Origin: Neobacillus piezotolerans
Lineage (GTDB): Bacteria > Bacillota > Bacilli > Bacillales > Cytobacillaceae
NCBI RefSeq assembly: GCF_003362805.1
Contig: NZ_QNQT01000001.1
Span: 620,001 to 684,000 of the forward strand
Direction: 5' to 3'
Length of the DNA: 64,000 nt
The position numbers were made by a program, and so were the translations under genes. The notes beneath the pieces are model-generated. The model was not told where the DNA came from. It did not search any database and saw only the letters and a list, made by a program, of their open reading frames with translations. Each line of letters opens with the position of its first letter. Position 1 is the stretch's first letter. This document shows positions 9,025-18,105 of the stretch, piece after piece.

Positions 9025-12000
9025 GTGTATTTAAAACGGCTCGATGTTGTAGGTTTCAAATCCTTTGCCGAACGGATTGGCGTCGATTTCGTCCCCGGTG
9101 TCACCGCCGTAGTCGGGCCAAACGGAAGTGGAAAAAGCAATGTCATCGATGCGATAAGGTGGGTGCTTGGCGAACAATCGGCCAAATCCCTCCGCGGCAC
9201 GAAGATGGAAGATATCATTTTCGCAGGAAGCGATTCACGGAAACCGCTGAATTTCGCCGAGGTAACACTTACCCTCGATAACGAAGACCAGCGCCTTGCG
9301 ATTGATTATAATGAGGTAAGTGTAACAAGAAGGGTATTCAGGTCTGGCGAAAGTGAATTCCAGATAAACAAGCAGCCATGCAGGCTTAAGGATATCGTCG
9401 ACCTTTTCATGGATTCGGGTCTTGGCCGGGAAGCGTTCTCGATTATTAGCCAAGGAAAAGTAGAAGAAATCCTGAACAGCAAGGCGGAGGAGCGCAGGAG
9501 CATTTTCGAGGAGGCCGCCGGGGTTCTGAAATACAAGCAGCGGAAGAAAAAGGCCGAAGGAAAACTGGCGGAAACCCAGGATAACCTGAACAGGGTCAAG
9601 GACATCCTCCATGAGTTGGAAAGCCAGGTCGAGCCATTGAAAATCCAGGCATCGATTGCCCGCGATTACCAGGAAAAGAAAGAAGAGCTCGAGAAAATCG
9701 AGGTTGCACTGACTGTTTTCGAGATTGAGGAACTGCACGGAAAATGGGAGGAGCTATCCCGCCTTCTCGACGTACATAAGGCGGAAGAAGTAAAATTGTC
9801 CGCGTCCCTTCATAAAAAAGAAGCCGAAATCGAACAGGCCAGGGATCGGATTGCGGCTGTGGATGAATCAATCAGCGACCTGCAAACAGTCCTTCTCCAC
9901 GCAAGCGAAGAACTCGAGAAGCTTGAGGGCAGGAAAGAAGTCCTGAAGGAACGCAAAAAGAATGCCGCCCAAAACAGAAAGCAACTCGAGGATAGCATCA
10001 AAGAACTATCCGATAAAAAAGAATCGCTTGAGCTTGAACGTGAGAACCTTCTCGCTTCCGCCAAAGCGCTCGGAAACGAAGCTTCCCTGCTCCAGGAAAA
10101 ACTTAAAGCGAAACAGGGCGAACTTGTCCTCTTTAGTGAAAATGCCGATGATAAAATTGAATCGCTAAAAAGTGAATACATTGAGGAGCTGAACGCGCAG
10201 GCGGGTGCGAGGAATGAAACAAAGCTCGTCCTTCAGCAGATTGAACAGCTTGACAGGAAAAGCGCAAGGCTTGACGACGAAAACGGGCGATTCCTTGAAG
10301 AACGCGCCAACGCGGGCGAAAAAGTGGAAACAATCAAGGCCGAGTTGGGAACCGTTGCTAAGGAACTTGAGTCCCAAGTACAGGAATTTTTAAAAAACAA
10401 AAGGCAGCTTGAAACGGTTTCCGCCAATTATCAAAAGCAGGAAAAAATGCTGTACCAGGCATACCAATACCTCCAGCAGGCAAAATCAAGGAAAGACATG
10501 CTTGAGGAAATGGAAGAAGGCTACAACGGCTTTTTCCAGGGCGTTAAGGAAGTATTAAAGGCGCGAGGAACAAGCCTGAATGGAATAGAAGGCGCGGTGG
10601 CGGAGGTCGTCCATGTGCCAAAAGAGTACCAGACGGCTATTGAAACCGCACTTGGCGGAGCGCTTCAGCATATTATCGTCGAGACGGAACAAAGCGCCCG
10701 TGAGGCAATCCAATTTTTAAAAAGGAATTCTTACGGAAGGGCGACATTCCTTCCGTTGAGCGTAATGAAAAGCAAATCGCCAGCGCCGTCCCAGCTTGAA
10801 GCGGCCAGGCAGCATCCTTCCTTTATCGGAACCGCATCGAGCCTAGTCGAATTCGGTGATAAATACAGGCATGTCATTGAAAACCTTTTGGGAAATGTAT
10901 TAATCGCGAGCGACCTTAAAGGCGCGAATGACATTGCCCGCTCGCTTCAATTCCGGATGAGGGTCGTTACCCTTGAAGGGGATGTAGTCAACGCCGGAGG
11001 GTCCATGACGGGCGGTGCGGTGAAGCAAAACGGCACCGGGCTTTTAAGCAGAAAAACCGAACTTGATGAATTAAAGGTGAAGCTGGGCGGGATGGAAGAA
11101 AAGACGTCCCAGCTCGAGGAAGAAGTAAAATTGCTGAAGACGTCAGTAAAACAAACCGAAGGCCTGCTTGAAGAGTTAAGGAAAACGGGCGAAGAAAAAC
11201 GCCTTGAGGAGCAGAGGTTGAAAGGCACGCTTCGGGAAGCGGAGCTTGAATTAAAAAATATCAGCGACCGGCTCGCAATCTATGATATGGAAAAAGGCCA
11301 AATTAATGAGGATAGGGAAAGGCTGCTTGCTCGAAAAACCGAGCTTGAATCTGCCCTTGATGGCGCGCGGAAGAAAATTGAAACACTTGACGCCGAAATC
11401 GCCAGGCTGTCTGACCAAAAGGCAAAAACCCTCACATCGAGAGAAGCTGTTTCAGAGGAAATCAATCGCCTGAAAGTTGAATTTGCTGCTAAAAACGAGC
11501 AATATCTTCATGCAATGGAACGGGTTAACCGCGTGTCGGAAGAGCATGATGCCGTTTCAATGAAGCTGGATGTGCAAAAAGAAGACCTCGGCCTTCTTGT
11601 ATCCGAAATGGATGGCAGCCTGTCAGGAGAGGAACATTTGCTCGCTGCCGCAGCCGAAAAGCAAAAAGATAAGGAAAACACCTTGAAGCTAATTTCCACG
11701 CGCAGGGAAGAAAGGCTTCGCCTTTCAGCTGAACTTGAGCAGTCGGAAGCGGGGGCAAAAGAGCTTAGGAGGCTGCATAAAGGGATGGCGGAAGCGCTCC
11801 GTGATGAGGAGGTCAAGCTTAACCGGCTGGATGTAGAACTTGAAAATAAACTTGCCCATCTTCGGGAAGAGTATTTGCTTACGTTTGAAGGAGCGAAGGA
11901 AAACCACCCTCTCCTGCTTCCGCCAGATGAGGCAAGAAGGAAGGTCAAGCTCATTAAGCGCGGCATCGAGGAACTTGGAAACGTTAATTTGGGAGCCATA

Positions 12001-12591
12001 GAGGAATATGAGCGCGTGTCGGAGCGGTATGAATTTTTGCTCGAGCAAAAAAATGATTTGCAGGAAGCAAAAGACACGCTCCATCTTGTAATAAGCGAAA
12101 TGGATGAAGAGATGATAAAGCGATTCGAAGAAACCTTCTCCGCAATCCGGATGCATTTCGAACCTGTGTTCAAGGCATTGTTTGGGGGAGGCCGGGCGGA
12201 CTTGCGGCTTACGGATCCGGAAAATCTTTTGTATACCGGGGTAGACATAGTCGCACAGCCGCCAGGGAAAAAGCTGCAAAATCTCGGACTCTTATCCGGA
12301 GGCGAGAGGGCGCTGACAGCAATCGCCCTACTGTTTTCGATCCTTAAGGTCCGCCCTGTGCCATTCTGCATCCTTGATGAGGTGGAGGCGGCGCTCGATG
12401 AGGCGAATGTATACCGCTTTAGCCAATATTTGAAGCGCTACAGCACTGGCACCCAGTTCATCGTCATCACGCATCGGAAAGGGACGATGGAGGAAGCGGA
12501 TGTGCTTTACGGGGTAACCATGCAGGAATCGGGGGTTTCCAAGCTTGTTTCTGTAAGGCTTGAAGAAACGAAAGAGCTGGTTGAAACATAA
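9025..12591 (+). CDS. smc: Chromosome partition protein SMC
   Basis: 1188 residues from GTG 9025 with GAGGAGG upstream, close to the size of B. subtilis SMC. Walker A GPNGSGKS near residue 32, two long coiled-coil arms (about 170-500 and 670-1000), a hinge between about 510 and 660 containing the GGSMTGGAVK region, the ABC signature LLSGGERAL near 1090, and Walker B CILDEVEAALDEAN. SMC condenses and segregates the chromosome with ScpA and ScpB, which are encoded elsewhere. It sits between rnc and ftsY with short gaps, probably one operon. Confidence 0.96.
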   Translation: MYLKRLDVVGFKSFAERIGVDFVPGVTAVVGPNGSGKSNVIDAIRWVLGEQSAKSLRGTKMEDIIFAGSDSRKPLNFAEVTLTLDNEDQRLAIDYNEVSVTRRVFRSGESEFQINKQPCRLKDIVDLFMDSGLGREAFSIISQGKVEEILNSKAEERRSIFEEAAGVLKYKQRKKKAEGKLAETQDNLNRVKDILHELESQVEPLKIQASIARDYQEKKEELEKIEVALTVFEIEELHGKWEELSRLLDVHKAEEVKLSASLHKKEAEIEQARDRIAAVDESISDLQTVLLHASEELEKLEGRKEVLKERKKNAAQNRKQLEDSIKELSDKKESLELERENLLASAKALGNEASLLQEKLKAKQGELVLFSENADDKIESLKSEYIEELNAQAGARNETKLVLQQIEQLDRKSARLDDENGRFLEERANAGEKVETIKAELGTVAKELESQVQEFLKNKRQLETVSANYQKQEKMLYQAYQYLQQAKSRKDMLEEMEEGYNGFFQGVKEVLKARGTSLNGIEGAVAEVVHVPKEYQTAIETALGGALQHIIVETEQSAREAIQFLKRNSYGRATFLPLSVMKSKSPAPSQLEAARQHPSFIGTASSLVEFGDKYRHVIENLLGNVLIASDLKGANDIARSLQFRMRVVTLEGDVVNAGGSMTGGAVKQNGTGLLSRKTELDELKVKLGGMEEKTSQLEEEVKLLKTSVKQTEGLLEELRKTGEEKRLEEQRLKGTLREAELELKNISDRLAIYDMEKGQINEDRERLLARKTELESALDGARKKIETLDAEIARLSDQKAKTLTSREAVSEEINRLKVEFAAKNEQYLHAMERVNRVSEEHDAVSMKLDVQKEDLGLLVSEMDGSLSGEEHLLAAAAEKQKDKENTLKLISTRREERLRLSAELEQSEAGAKELRRLHKGMAEALRDEEVKLNRLDVELENKLAHLREEYLLTFEGAKENHPLLLPPDEARRKVKLIKRGIEELGNVNLGAIEEYERVSERYEFLLEQKNDLQEAKDTLHLVISEMDEEMIKRFEETFSAIRMHFEPVFKALFGGGRADLRLTDPENLLYTGVDIVAQPPGKKLQNLGLLSGGERALTAIALLFSILKVRPVPFCILDEVEAALDEANVYRFSQYLKRYSTGTQFIVITHRKGTMEEADVLYGVTMQESGVSKLVSVRLEETKELVET

Positions 12592-12608
12592 AACAAGGAC
12601 GTGTTGAG

Positions 12609-13595
12609 ATGAGTTTTTTCAAAAAACTAAAAGAAACGTTTACTAAACAGACCGACAGTGTAACGGACAAATTCAGGGAAGGGCTTTCCAAAACGAGGAA
12701 CAGCTTTTCCGGGAAGGTCAATGACCTTGTCGCCAGATACCGTAAAGTCGATGAGGATTTTTTCGAAGAACTTGAGGAAATCCTTATCCAGGCGGATGTC
12801 GGCTTTGACACCGTCATGGAATTGATCGATCAATTGAAGTTCGAGGTAAAGCGCCGTAACATTAGCGACCCAGCAGAAGTCCAAAATGTTATTTCGGAAA
12901 AGCTTGTCGACATTTATAATGCCGGCGGAAACGAATCCTCCGAGCTGAATATACAGGAAAACGGGCTTACGGTTATCCTGTTTGTTGGCGTAAATGGCGT
13001 TGGCAAGACAACGACCATCGGAAAGCTGGCTCACAAATTCATTACAGAAGGCAAAACGGTCCTGCTTGCTGCTGGGGATACATTCCGGGCAGGCGCAATC
13101 GACCAGCTTGAAGTGTGGGGCGACCGCGTCGGCGCAGCTGTCATTAAACAAGCCGAGGGATCGGATCCGGCGGCGGTCATGTTCGATGCAATCCAGGCGG
13201 CGAAATCAAGAAAGGCGGATATCCTTCTTTGTGATACCGCGGGCCGTCTGCAAAACAAAGTAAATTTAATGAAAGAACTGGAAAAAGTGAAACGGGTCAT
13301 CGAAAGGGAAATCCCGGACGCACCCCATGAAGTGCTCCTTGTCCTTGATGCGACAACAGGGCAAAACGCGTTGATTCAGGCAAAGACGTTCAAGGAAGCA
13401 ACGGATGTGACGGGCATTGTCCTTTCGAAGCTCGACGGTACCGCTAAGGGCGGAATCGTCCTCGCAATACGGAATGAATTGAATATCCCTGTGAAATTTG
13501 TCGGCCTCGGCGAAAAGATGGATGACCTTCAGGAATTTGATCCTGAAAAATACGTGTACGGCCTGTTTGCCGACCAGGTTGACAAAACTGAATAG
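12609..13595 (+). CDS. ftsY: Signal recognition particle receptor FtsY
   Basis: 328 residues from ATG 12609, 17 bp after smc. A short amphipathic, charged N-terminus (SFFKKLKETFTKQ) is followed by the N domain and the GTPase G domain: GVNGVGKTTTIGK near residue 126, LAAGDTFRAGA, DTAGR and TKLDGTAKGG-type sequence (SKLDGTAKGG). It docks SRP-ribosome complexes at the membrane and acts with Ffh encoded at 26617. In B. subtilis ylxM-ffh follow immediately; here a 12-kb gene cluster intervenes. Confidence 0.95.
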   Translation: MSFFKKLKETFTKQTDSVTDKFREGLSKTRNSFSGKVNDLVARYRKVDEDFFEELEEILIQADVGFDTVMELIDQLKFEVKRRNISDPAEVQNVISEKLVDIYNAGGNESSELNIQENGLTVILFVGVNGVGKTTTIGKLAHKFITEGKTVLLAAGDTFRAGAIDQLEVWGDRVGAAVIKQAEGSDPAAVMFDAIQAAKSRKADILLCDTAGRLQNKVNLMKELEKVKRVIEREIPDAPHEVLLVLDATTGQNALIQAKTFKEATDVTGIVLSKLDGTAKGGIVLAIRNELNIPVKFVGLGEKMDDLQEFDPEKYVYGLFADQVDKTE

Positions 13596-13606
13596 GCAGC
13601 TATTTG

Positions 13607-13640
13607 AACAGTATCGCAATAGTAGCGGTACTGTTTTTTT
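13607..13640 (+). terminator. Rho-independent terminator after ftsY
   Basis: AACAGTATCGC at 13607-13617 pairs with GCGGTACTGTT (one T.G wobble), then a run of seven T. It separates ftsY from the accessory operon downstream. Confidence 0.85.
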
Positions 13641-13645
13641 AATAA

Positions 13646-13674
13646 TTGCACTTTATTCGCTAAAAGTGTAAAAT
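13646..13674 (+). promoter_or_regulatory. SigA-type promoter for the MoxR/VWA/ABC operon
   Basis: TTGCAC at 13646-13651 and TAAAAT at 13669-13674 are exactly 17 bp apart, a few bases after the ftsY terminator. It is the best promoter seen before the operon, which would then have a leader of about 270 nt containing the repeat at 13730-13929. Confidence 0.6.
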
Positions 13675-13679
13675 TACAC
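13666..13679 (+). promoter_or_regulatory. Operator-like palindrome over the -10 box
   Basis: GTGTAA, two bases, TTACAC (13666-13679) is a perfect 6-2-6 palindrome lying over the candidate -10 box TAAAAT. The position is what a repressor site would have. I do not recognise the cognate regulator. Confidence 0.45.
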
Positions 13680-13729
13680 CAAGTTACTTACATAAAAGTG
13701 GAGCAAAAAACAGAGAAAATACGTCTAAT

Positions 13730-13929
13730 CTATATAGGCTGAATTAAATTTAGAATCTTGGTTGATTGGAGCGGAGGGCACCGACTCCTGCGGGATGCAG
13801 CGGCAAGCTGGAGACCCCACAGGCGCCCGCGCCGAGGAGGCTCCACTGACGCCCCGCGGAAAGCGTGTGCCTGTAGCGGAAATCAACCGCAAGGTTAAGC
13901 GGGAAATGAAATTTAAAAAACCTATATAG
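13730..13929. repeat. 200-bp repeat with terminal inverted repeats (family 1, copy A)
   Basis: Bounded by CTATATAGG (13730-13738) and CCTATATAG (13921-13929), with a second inverted pair TTAAATTT/AAATTTAA inside and GGTTGATT/AATCAACC further in. The core contains CGACTCCTGCGGGATGCAG and GCGGAAATCAACC, a palindromic intergenic repeat type I know from many Bacillaceae genomes. No transposase or coding frame is evident and no clear target duplication is seen. Another copy of the core lies at 46555-46690. Confidence 0.7.
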
Positions 13930-13954
13930 TAAGCAATCATTGGGGGGAATCAGT

Positions 13955-16330
13955 TTGGCTCGGAAGAACGGAATATTTCTTTTATTTTTGATATTTTCAC
14001 TTTTTGTTTCTTTAATCCCCTTCCCTGCTTCCGCAGCTGCGGATGGGATTAAAATTTCAACGAAAACAGGTTATGGCGGCTATGTGAAAGTTGGCAGGGG
14101 ATTTCCAGTCTTTATCACGGTTGAAAACAGCGGTGAAGACTTTAAAGGCGATCTTCTCCTTAATTTTTACCCGACATACAGTTCATCTGGCGCAAGGGCA
14201 CTCCATATTGACGTGCCAAAAGGGAGCAAGAAAACGTACAGTGTATCCCTTCCCGGCATTTCCGACGAAGGGCAATATTCGAATCCGGGCAGCCGGAACA
14301 TCTTCCTGTACGAGGGAAGCTGGAAAAAAGGGAAGGAAGTTGCTTTCCAGGGTCCAAACAACCTTGCCCTGAAATATACCGACCAATCATGGAAAACGCT
14401 CGGCATTCTGAGCGAGGAACCAGACCGGTTGAAGGAGCTGAAACCGCTGCCCGCTGACAGCAGGATTGAAACGGTTATCCTTGATGGATCCGCAATACCT
14501 GAGGAACATTATGGGCTGGAATATTTTGATTACATCCTTCTTGACGGTTTTCCGCTTTCAAGCCTGAGTCCGGCACAGGAAGAAGCGCTGCTTGCCTGGG
14601 TGAAAAATGGTGGAATCCTGATCGCGGGCGGAGCAGCGAATGCCGCGCAGGCATATGGGAAGCTTTACAGCGAACTTCCAATGGAAACCGGCACCCAATC
14701 AAAGGCGGACCTTACTGGGTTGGAAAGCTCCATCAATCCCGGAGACGAATTTAAATCGGTGCCAGTTTATTTCGGATCAGCGGCCAAAGGCTCGGAAGTG
14801 GTACTGAAATCCGGTGATACTCCAATTGTCGCCAAAAGGCGGGCCGGGAATGGAGAGATTTTGCAAACCGCGTTTTCGGCGGGGGAAGAACCTTTTTCCT
14901 CGTGGAAGGGCTATGGTGAATGGTTCTCCTCGATCCTGGTGAAGGCCCGGCCATTAAAAGCTGGGAACATGCCAGGCTACTACAATCCCTACGATAGTTA
15001 TTTTTCAAATGTCGCCGATGTTAATGCGTACTTTCCTTCGGTCCACTTTTCAACTGGCCAAATTGTCTTGATGCTGGCATTTTATGTTTTGCTTGCTGGG
15101 CCGGCCCTTTATTTCCTGTTGAAGAGGATTGATAAAAGGGAACATGCCTGGTGGATTGTTCCGTCCATCGCGCTTGTATGCTCGGCCGTGATATTTGGTA
15201 TTGGCGCAAAGGACCGGATTGCAAGCCCGCAGGTTAGCCAGATGGGAGTATATAAAGCGTTTGGCGGCGGTATAACTGGCGTTCAAGCCGTTTCACTTCT
15301 GTCCAATACAGGCGGCGATTATACTTTTTCCTTCAAGGGCGGCGAGTTTAATGGAATCCCTGGGTCTTCTTTTGGACCACCTTCCGCCCCGCAGCGCTTC
15401 GCCATCCTTGAAAAAGGAAGGAAGGAGGATTCGGTAACGTTCCGGAATGTGGAATATTGGTCAACAAGGACATTATACGGAAATACATCGATCGATAATT
15501 CAGGCGGATTTGAAACAAATCTTCTTTTTTCCGGAAATAGGATCACTGGAACAATTGTAAACAACTTTCCTTATAATTTTGAAAATGTGTATATATGGTC
15601 CGGTACAAAAAGAGTGGAACTTGGAGGCCTGAAAAAGGGAGAATCCTTAAAGGTTGATCAGGATATGGGCAAAAAGTATTTAACGGCGCCAATTATTGGA
15701 GGGTACGGATACCAGGGCCCAAGCTATTACGGTGAGAATATAGAAAAAATGAAAAGAGAAAGGCTTGAAAACGAAGGGCTCAGCTTCCTTTATAATCAAT
15801 CCAGATTCCAGAACAAGCCAATTGTCTATGGCCTTACAAAAGACCGGGTCATGAAGGCCGACCTTGTGGATAAAAGAGAGAAAACGGCGAGCATTTCGCT
15901 CATCTATCAAGATGTGGATGTTGCCGGGGGACTCAGCGGCGCCTTCTCGATTAACGAGGATTCTCTTTCATTTGACCTGATTCCTGTCAAAGGCGGGAAT
16001 ATCGATTACCAGCCCGGAGCAAAAGAGGCGTTCCTAGAAGATGGTGTATATGAATACATCCTTCATCTTCCTTCTCAGCTTTCCGGGGGAACGATAAAAT
16101 TCGAGGAAATTTCGATTATGCTCCAGCCTGGCCAAGCGGCATATTCTATTAAAAATGCCGAGAGCGGCGAATTTACTAGCCTGGAAAATCCAGTGACAAG
16201 TTTTACAGAACGGCCGGAAAGGTTCGTTTCCGGGGAAGGCGAAATAACGATTCGGCTTGATAAAAAGGGGCAAGGCGACCCGGCAGTAAGGTTGCCATCG
16301 GTAACAATTAAGGGGGAGGCGGGCAAATGA
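13955..16330 (+). CDS. Exported membrane protein with amidotransferase-like region, first gene of the MoxR/VWA/ABC operon
   Basis: 791 residues from TTG 13955, preceded by TGGGGGGAATCAG; an in-frame TTG at 13940 lacks a ribosome site. A signal peptide (hydrophobic LLFLIFSLFVSLIPF, then ASA-type cleavage near residue 27) leads into a beta-rich region, then a segment from about 148 to 235 (TLGILSEEPDRL, DYILLDGF, AWVKNGGILIAGG) resembling class I glutamine amidotransferase-like folds without an obvious catalytic Cys. Two membrane segments (about 370-389 and 399-418) separate it from a C-terminal region of about 370 residues, predicted outside by topology. It overlaps the ABC ATPase gene by 4 bases. 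Function unknown; the context suggests an envelope sensor or a substrate-facing subunit. Confidence 0.8.
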   Translation: MARKNGIFLLFLIFSLFVSLIPFPASAAADGIKISTKTGYGGYVKVGRGFPVFITVENSGEDFKGDLLLNFYPTYSSSGARALHIDVPKGSKKTYSVSLPGISDEGQYSNPGSRNIFLYEGSWKKGKEVAFQGPNNLALKYTDQSWKTLGILSEEPDRLKELKPLPADSRIETVILDGSAIPEEHYGLEYFDYILLDGFPLSSLSPAQEEALLAWVKNGGILIAGGAANAAQAYGKLYSELPMETGTQSKADLTGLESSINPGDEFKSVPVYFGSAAKGSEVVLKSGDTPIVAKRRAGNGEILQTAFSAGEEPFSSWKGYGEWFSSILVKARPLKAGNMPGYYNPYDSYFSNVADVNAYFPSVHFSTGQIVLMLAFYVLLAGPALYFLLKRIDKREHAWWIVPSIALVCSAVIFGIGAKDRIASPQVSQMGVYKAFGGGITGVQAVSLLSNTGGDYTFSFKGGEFNGIPGSSFGPPSAPQRFAILEKGRKEDSVTFRNVEYWSTRTLYGNTSIDNSGGFETNLLFSGNRITGTIVNNFPYNFENVYIWSGTKRVELGGLKKGESLKVDQDMGKKYLTAPIIGGYGYQGPSYYGENIEKMKRERLENEGLSFLYNQSRFQNKPIVYGLTKDRVMKADLVDKREKTASISLIYQDVDVAGGLSGAFSINEDSLSFDLIPVKGGNIDYQPGAKEAFLEDGVYEYILHLPSQLSGGTIKFEEISIMLQPGQAAYSIKNAESGEFTSLENPVTSFTERPERFVSGEGEITIRLDKKGQGDPAVRLPSVTIKGEAGK

Positions 16331-17262
16331 TTGAAATAATGGGATTAACAAAAAAGTATGGCAAGTTTACCGCCCTTGACTCCCTTACGCTGAAAATAGA
16401 GAAGGGAACCGTGTTTGGTTTTGTCGGACAAAATGGTGCGGGCAAATCAACTACGTTCTCCATATTGGCCACACTATTGGCGCCAACTTCAGGAACAGCC
16501 TATATTAATGGGTGCAACATTGCAAAAGAACCCGCGGCGGTCAGGAGGCAAATAGGCTATATGCCGGATTTCTTCGGGGTCTATGACCAGCTGAAGGCTG
16601 TCGAATATCTGGATTTCTACGGAGCAAGCTATGGAATCTCTGCTCAGGAAAGGGCAAAGCTGATACCTCAGCTTCTTGAACTGGTCAACCTGTCCCATAA
16701 GGCGGACTCGTATGTCGATGTTCTTTCGCGCGGTATGAAGCAGAGGCTTTGCCTGGCGCGGTCGCTCATCCATGACCCTGAAGTACTGATTCTTGACGAA
16801 CCTGCTTCCGGGCTGGATCCGAGAGCGCGGGTTGAAATGCGGGAAATCCTGAAAGAACTGAAGATCATGGGAAAAACCATCCTCATTTCTTCCCATATTT
16901 TGCCCGAGCTGGCGGAAATGTGCGATACAATCGGAATTATCGATCAGGGAAGGCTCGTCGCAGAAGGCTCGGTAGCTGAAATCCAAAGGCGCCTTCAGGG
17001 AGAAAAGCTCATCACCGTGAAACTATGGGGAGATCAGGACTTGGCCGCGTCGTTTTTTGAGGACCATCACTTGGTCAGCCGCCTTGAAAAGAGCGACGAT
17101 GGCGAAAAGGTTCAGTTTGTTTTTAGAGGTACGGACGAAGAGCAGTTCCTCCTTTTAAAACAGGCGGTCGCAGCGGATATAAAAGTCATCAGCTTTTCGG
17201 AGGCCGAGTCGAACCTTGAAGATGTGTTCATGGAAATTACAAAAGGAGTTGAGCTGTCTTGA
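16327..17262 (+). CDS. ABC transporter ATP-binding protein
   Basis: 311 residues from ATG 16327, overlapping the previous stop by 4 bases. Walker A GQNGAGKST near residue 37, signature LSRGMKQRL (a common LSGGQ variant in ABC-2 exporters), Walker B VLILDEPASGLDP, and the switch His in ISSHILPELAEM. A C-terminal extension of about 90 residues follows the nucleotide-binding domain, as in CcmA-type ABC-2 ATPases. It pairs with the permease at 17259. Substrate unknown; no periplasmic-type binding protein is encoded, which fits an exporter or membrane-protein remodeller. Confidence 0.88.
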   Translation: MIEIMGLTKKYGKFTALDSLTLKIEKGTVFGFVGQNGAGKSTTFSILATLLAPTSGTAYINGCNIAKEPAAVRRQIGYMPDFFGVYDQLKAVEYLDFYGASYGISAQERAKLIPQLLELVNLSHKADSYVDVLSRGMKQRLCLARSLIHDPEVLILDEPASGLDPRARVEMREILKELKIMGKTILISSHILPELAEMCDTIGIIDQGRLVAEGSVAEIQRRLQGEKLITVKLWGDQDLAASFFEDHHLVSRLEKSDDGEKVQFVFRGTDEEQFLLLKQAVAADIKVISFSEAESNLEDVFMEITKGVELS

Positions 17263-18089
17263 AGCCGTTTTTAAATCCGGTCATGCTTAAGGAATACAAG
17301 CTCAGGTTCCGCTCCTATAAGAGTTTCCTCGGGCTCATGTTTTATTTACTGGCTGTTTCAATCTTTGTTGCTGGCTTTGTTTTTCTAAATTCCCAATCGA
17401 TGGGAGGCGCTTATGTAAGGCCCGATGAGAGCAGGATGATGTTCATGATTCTTTCCTTTATTCAACTTGGGCTGATCCTGTTCATTACTCCCGGTTTGAC
17501 CGCTGGCGTCATCAGCGGGGAGAGAGAGAAACAAACGCTCAATATCCTGCTGACCACGACCCAGAGTTCGGGTGCGATCATCATCGGCAAGCTCGTATCC
17601 TCTGTCTCGTTTTTGTTGCTGATGATTTTCGCGAGTTTGCCAATTTACAGCATCGTTTTCCTGTTTGGCGGCATCTCGCCGCTCCAGCTCCTGACCGTCC
17701 TTGGATACTATATATTTATCATTTTCGTATTCGGAAGTTTTGGCGTCCTCTATTCTACATTGATACGGAGAACGATTGTTTCGATGATTTCAACGTATGG
17801 AACTGCTCTGTTTTTTACGGCGGGTACGGCTTTCCTTATGCTAGTGTCGCTGCAGTTCGGCCATGGCGCGCAGGGGTCCAATCCTGTTCCATACTTCCTT
17901 GCGATGCTGAATCCATTTGCCATTTTGATCGGAATTTTTGAGCCTTCAGCTACTGACGGCCTAAGCGGCCAGACGGGAATTGATTTTCCTTTATGGGCCG
18001 CGCTGCTGATCTCGTACACGCTCCTTTTTACAGCCGCCATTTTGATCAGCATTCGAAAACTGCGTCCGAAAGCAGGAACAAAACGTTAA
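17259..18089 (+). CDS. ABC-2 type transporter permease
   Basis: 276 residues from TTG 17259, overlapping the ATPase stop by 4 bases. Six hydrophobic segments are readable, beginning SFLGLMFYLLAVSIFVAGF. The cytoplasmic motif GVISGEREKQTLNILLTT after the second segment is characteristic of ABC-2 permeases (NatB/YhaP-like). It would form the transporter with the upstream ATPase. Being inside a MoxR/DUF58/VWA operon is the unusual aspect: it suggests that transport or membrane-energy coupling is part of the system. Confidence 0.88.
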   Translation: MKPFLNPVMLKEYKLRFRSYKSFLGLMFYLLAVSIFVAGFVFLNSQSMGGAYVRPDESRMMFMILSFIQLGLILFITPGLTAGVISGEREKQTLNILLTTTQSSGAIIIGKLVSSVSFLLLMIFASLPIYSIVFLFGGISPLQLLTVLGYYIFIIFVFGSFGVLYSTLIRRTIVSMISTYGTALFFTAGTAFLMLVSLQFGHGAQGSNPVPYFLAMLNPFAILIGIFEPSATDGLSGQTGIDFPLWAALLISYTLLFTAAILISIRKLRPKAGTKR

Positions 18090-18105
18090 AAAAGGGTGGA
18101 CGGAA

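Noticed and set aside
11508-12371. Minus-strand frame opposite the C-terminal part of smc
   Set aside because: Ser/Arg-rich composition produced by the complement of Glu/Lys/Leu codons in coiled coil; smc is intact on the + strand.
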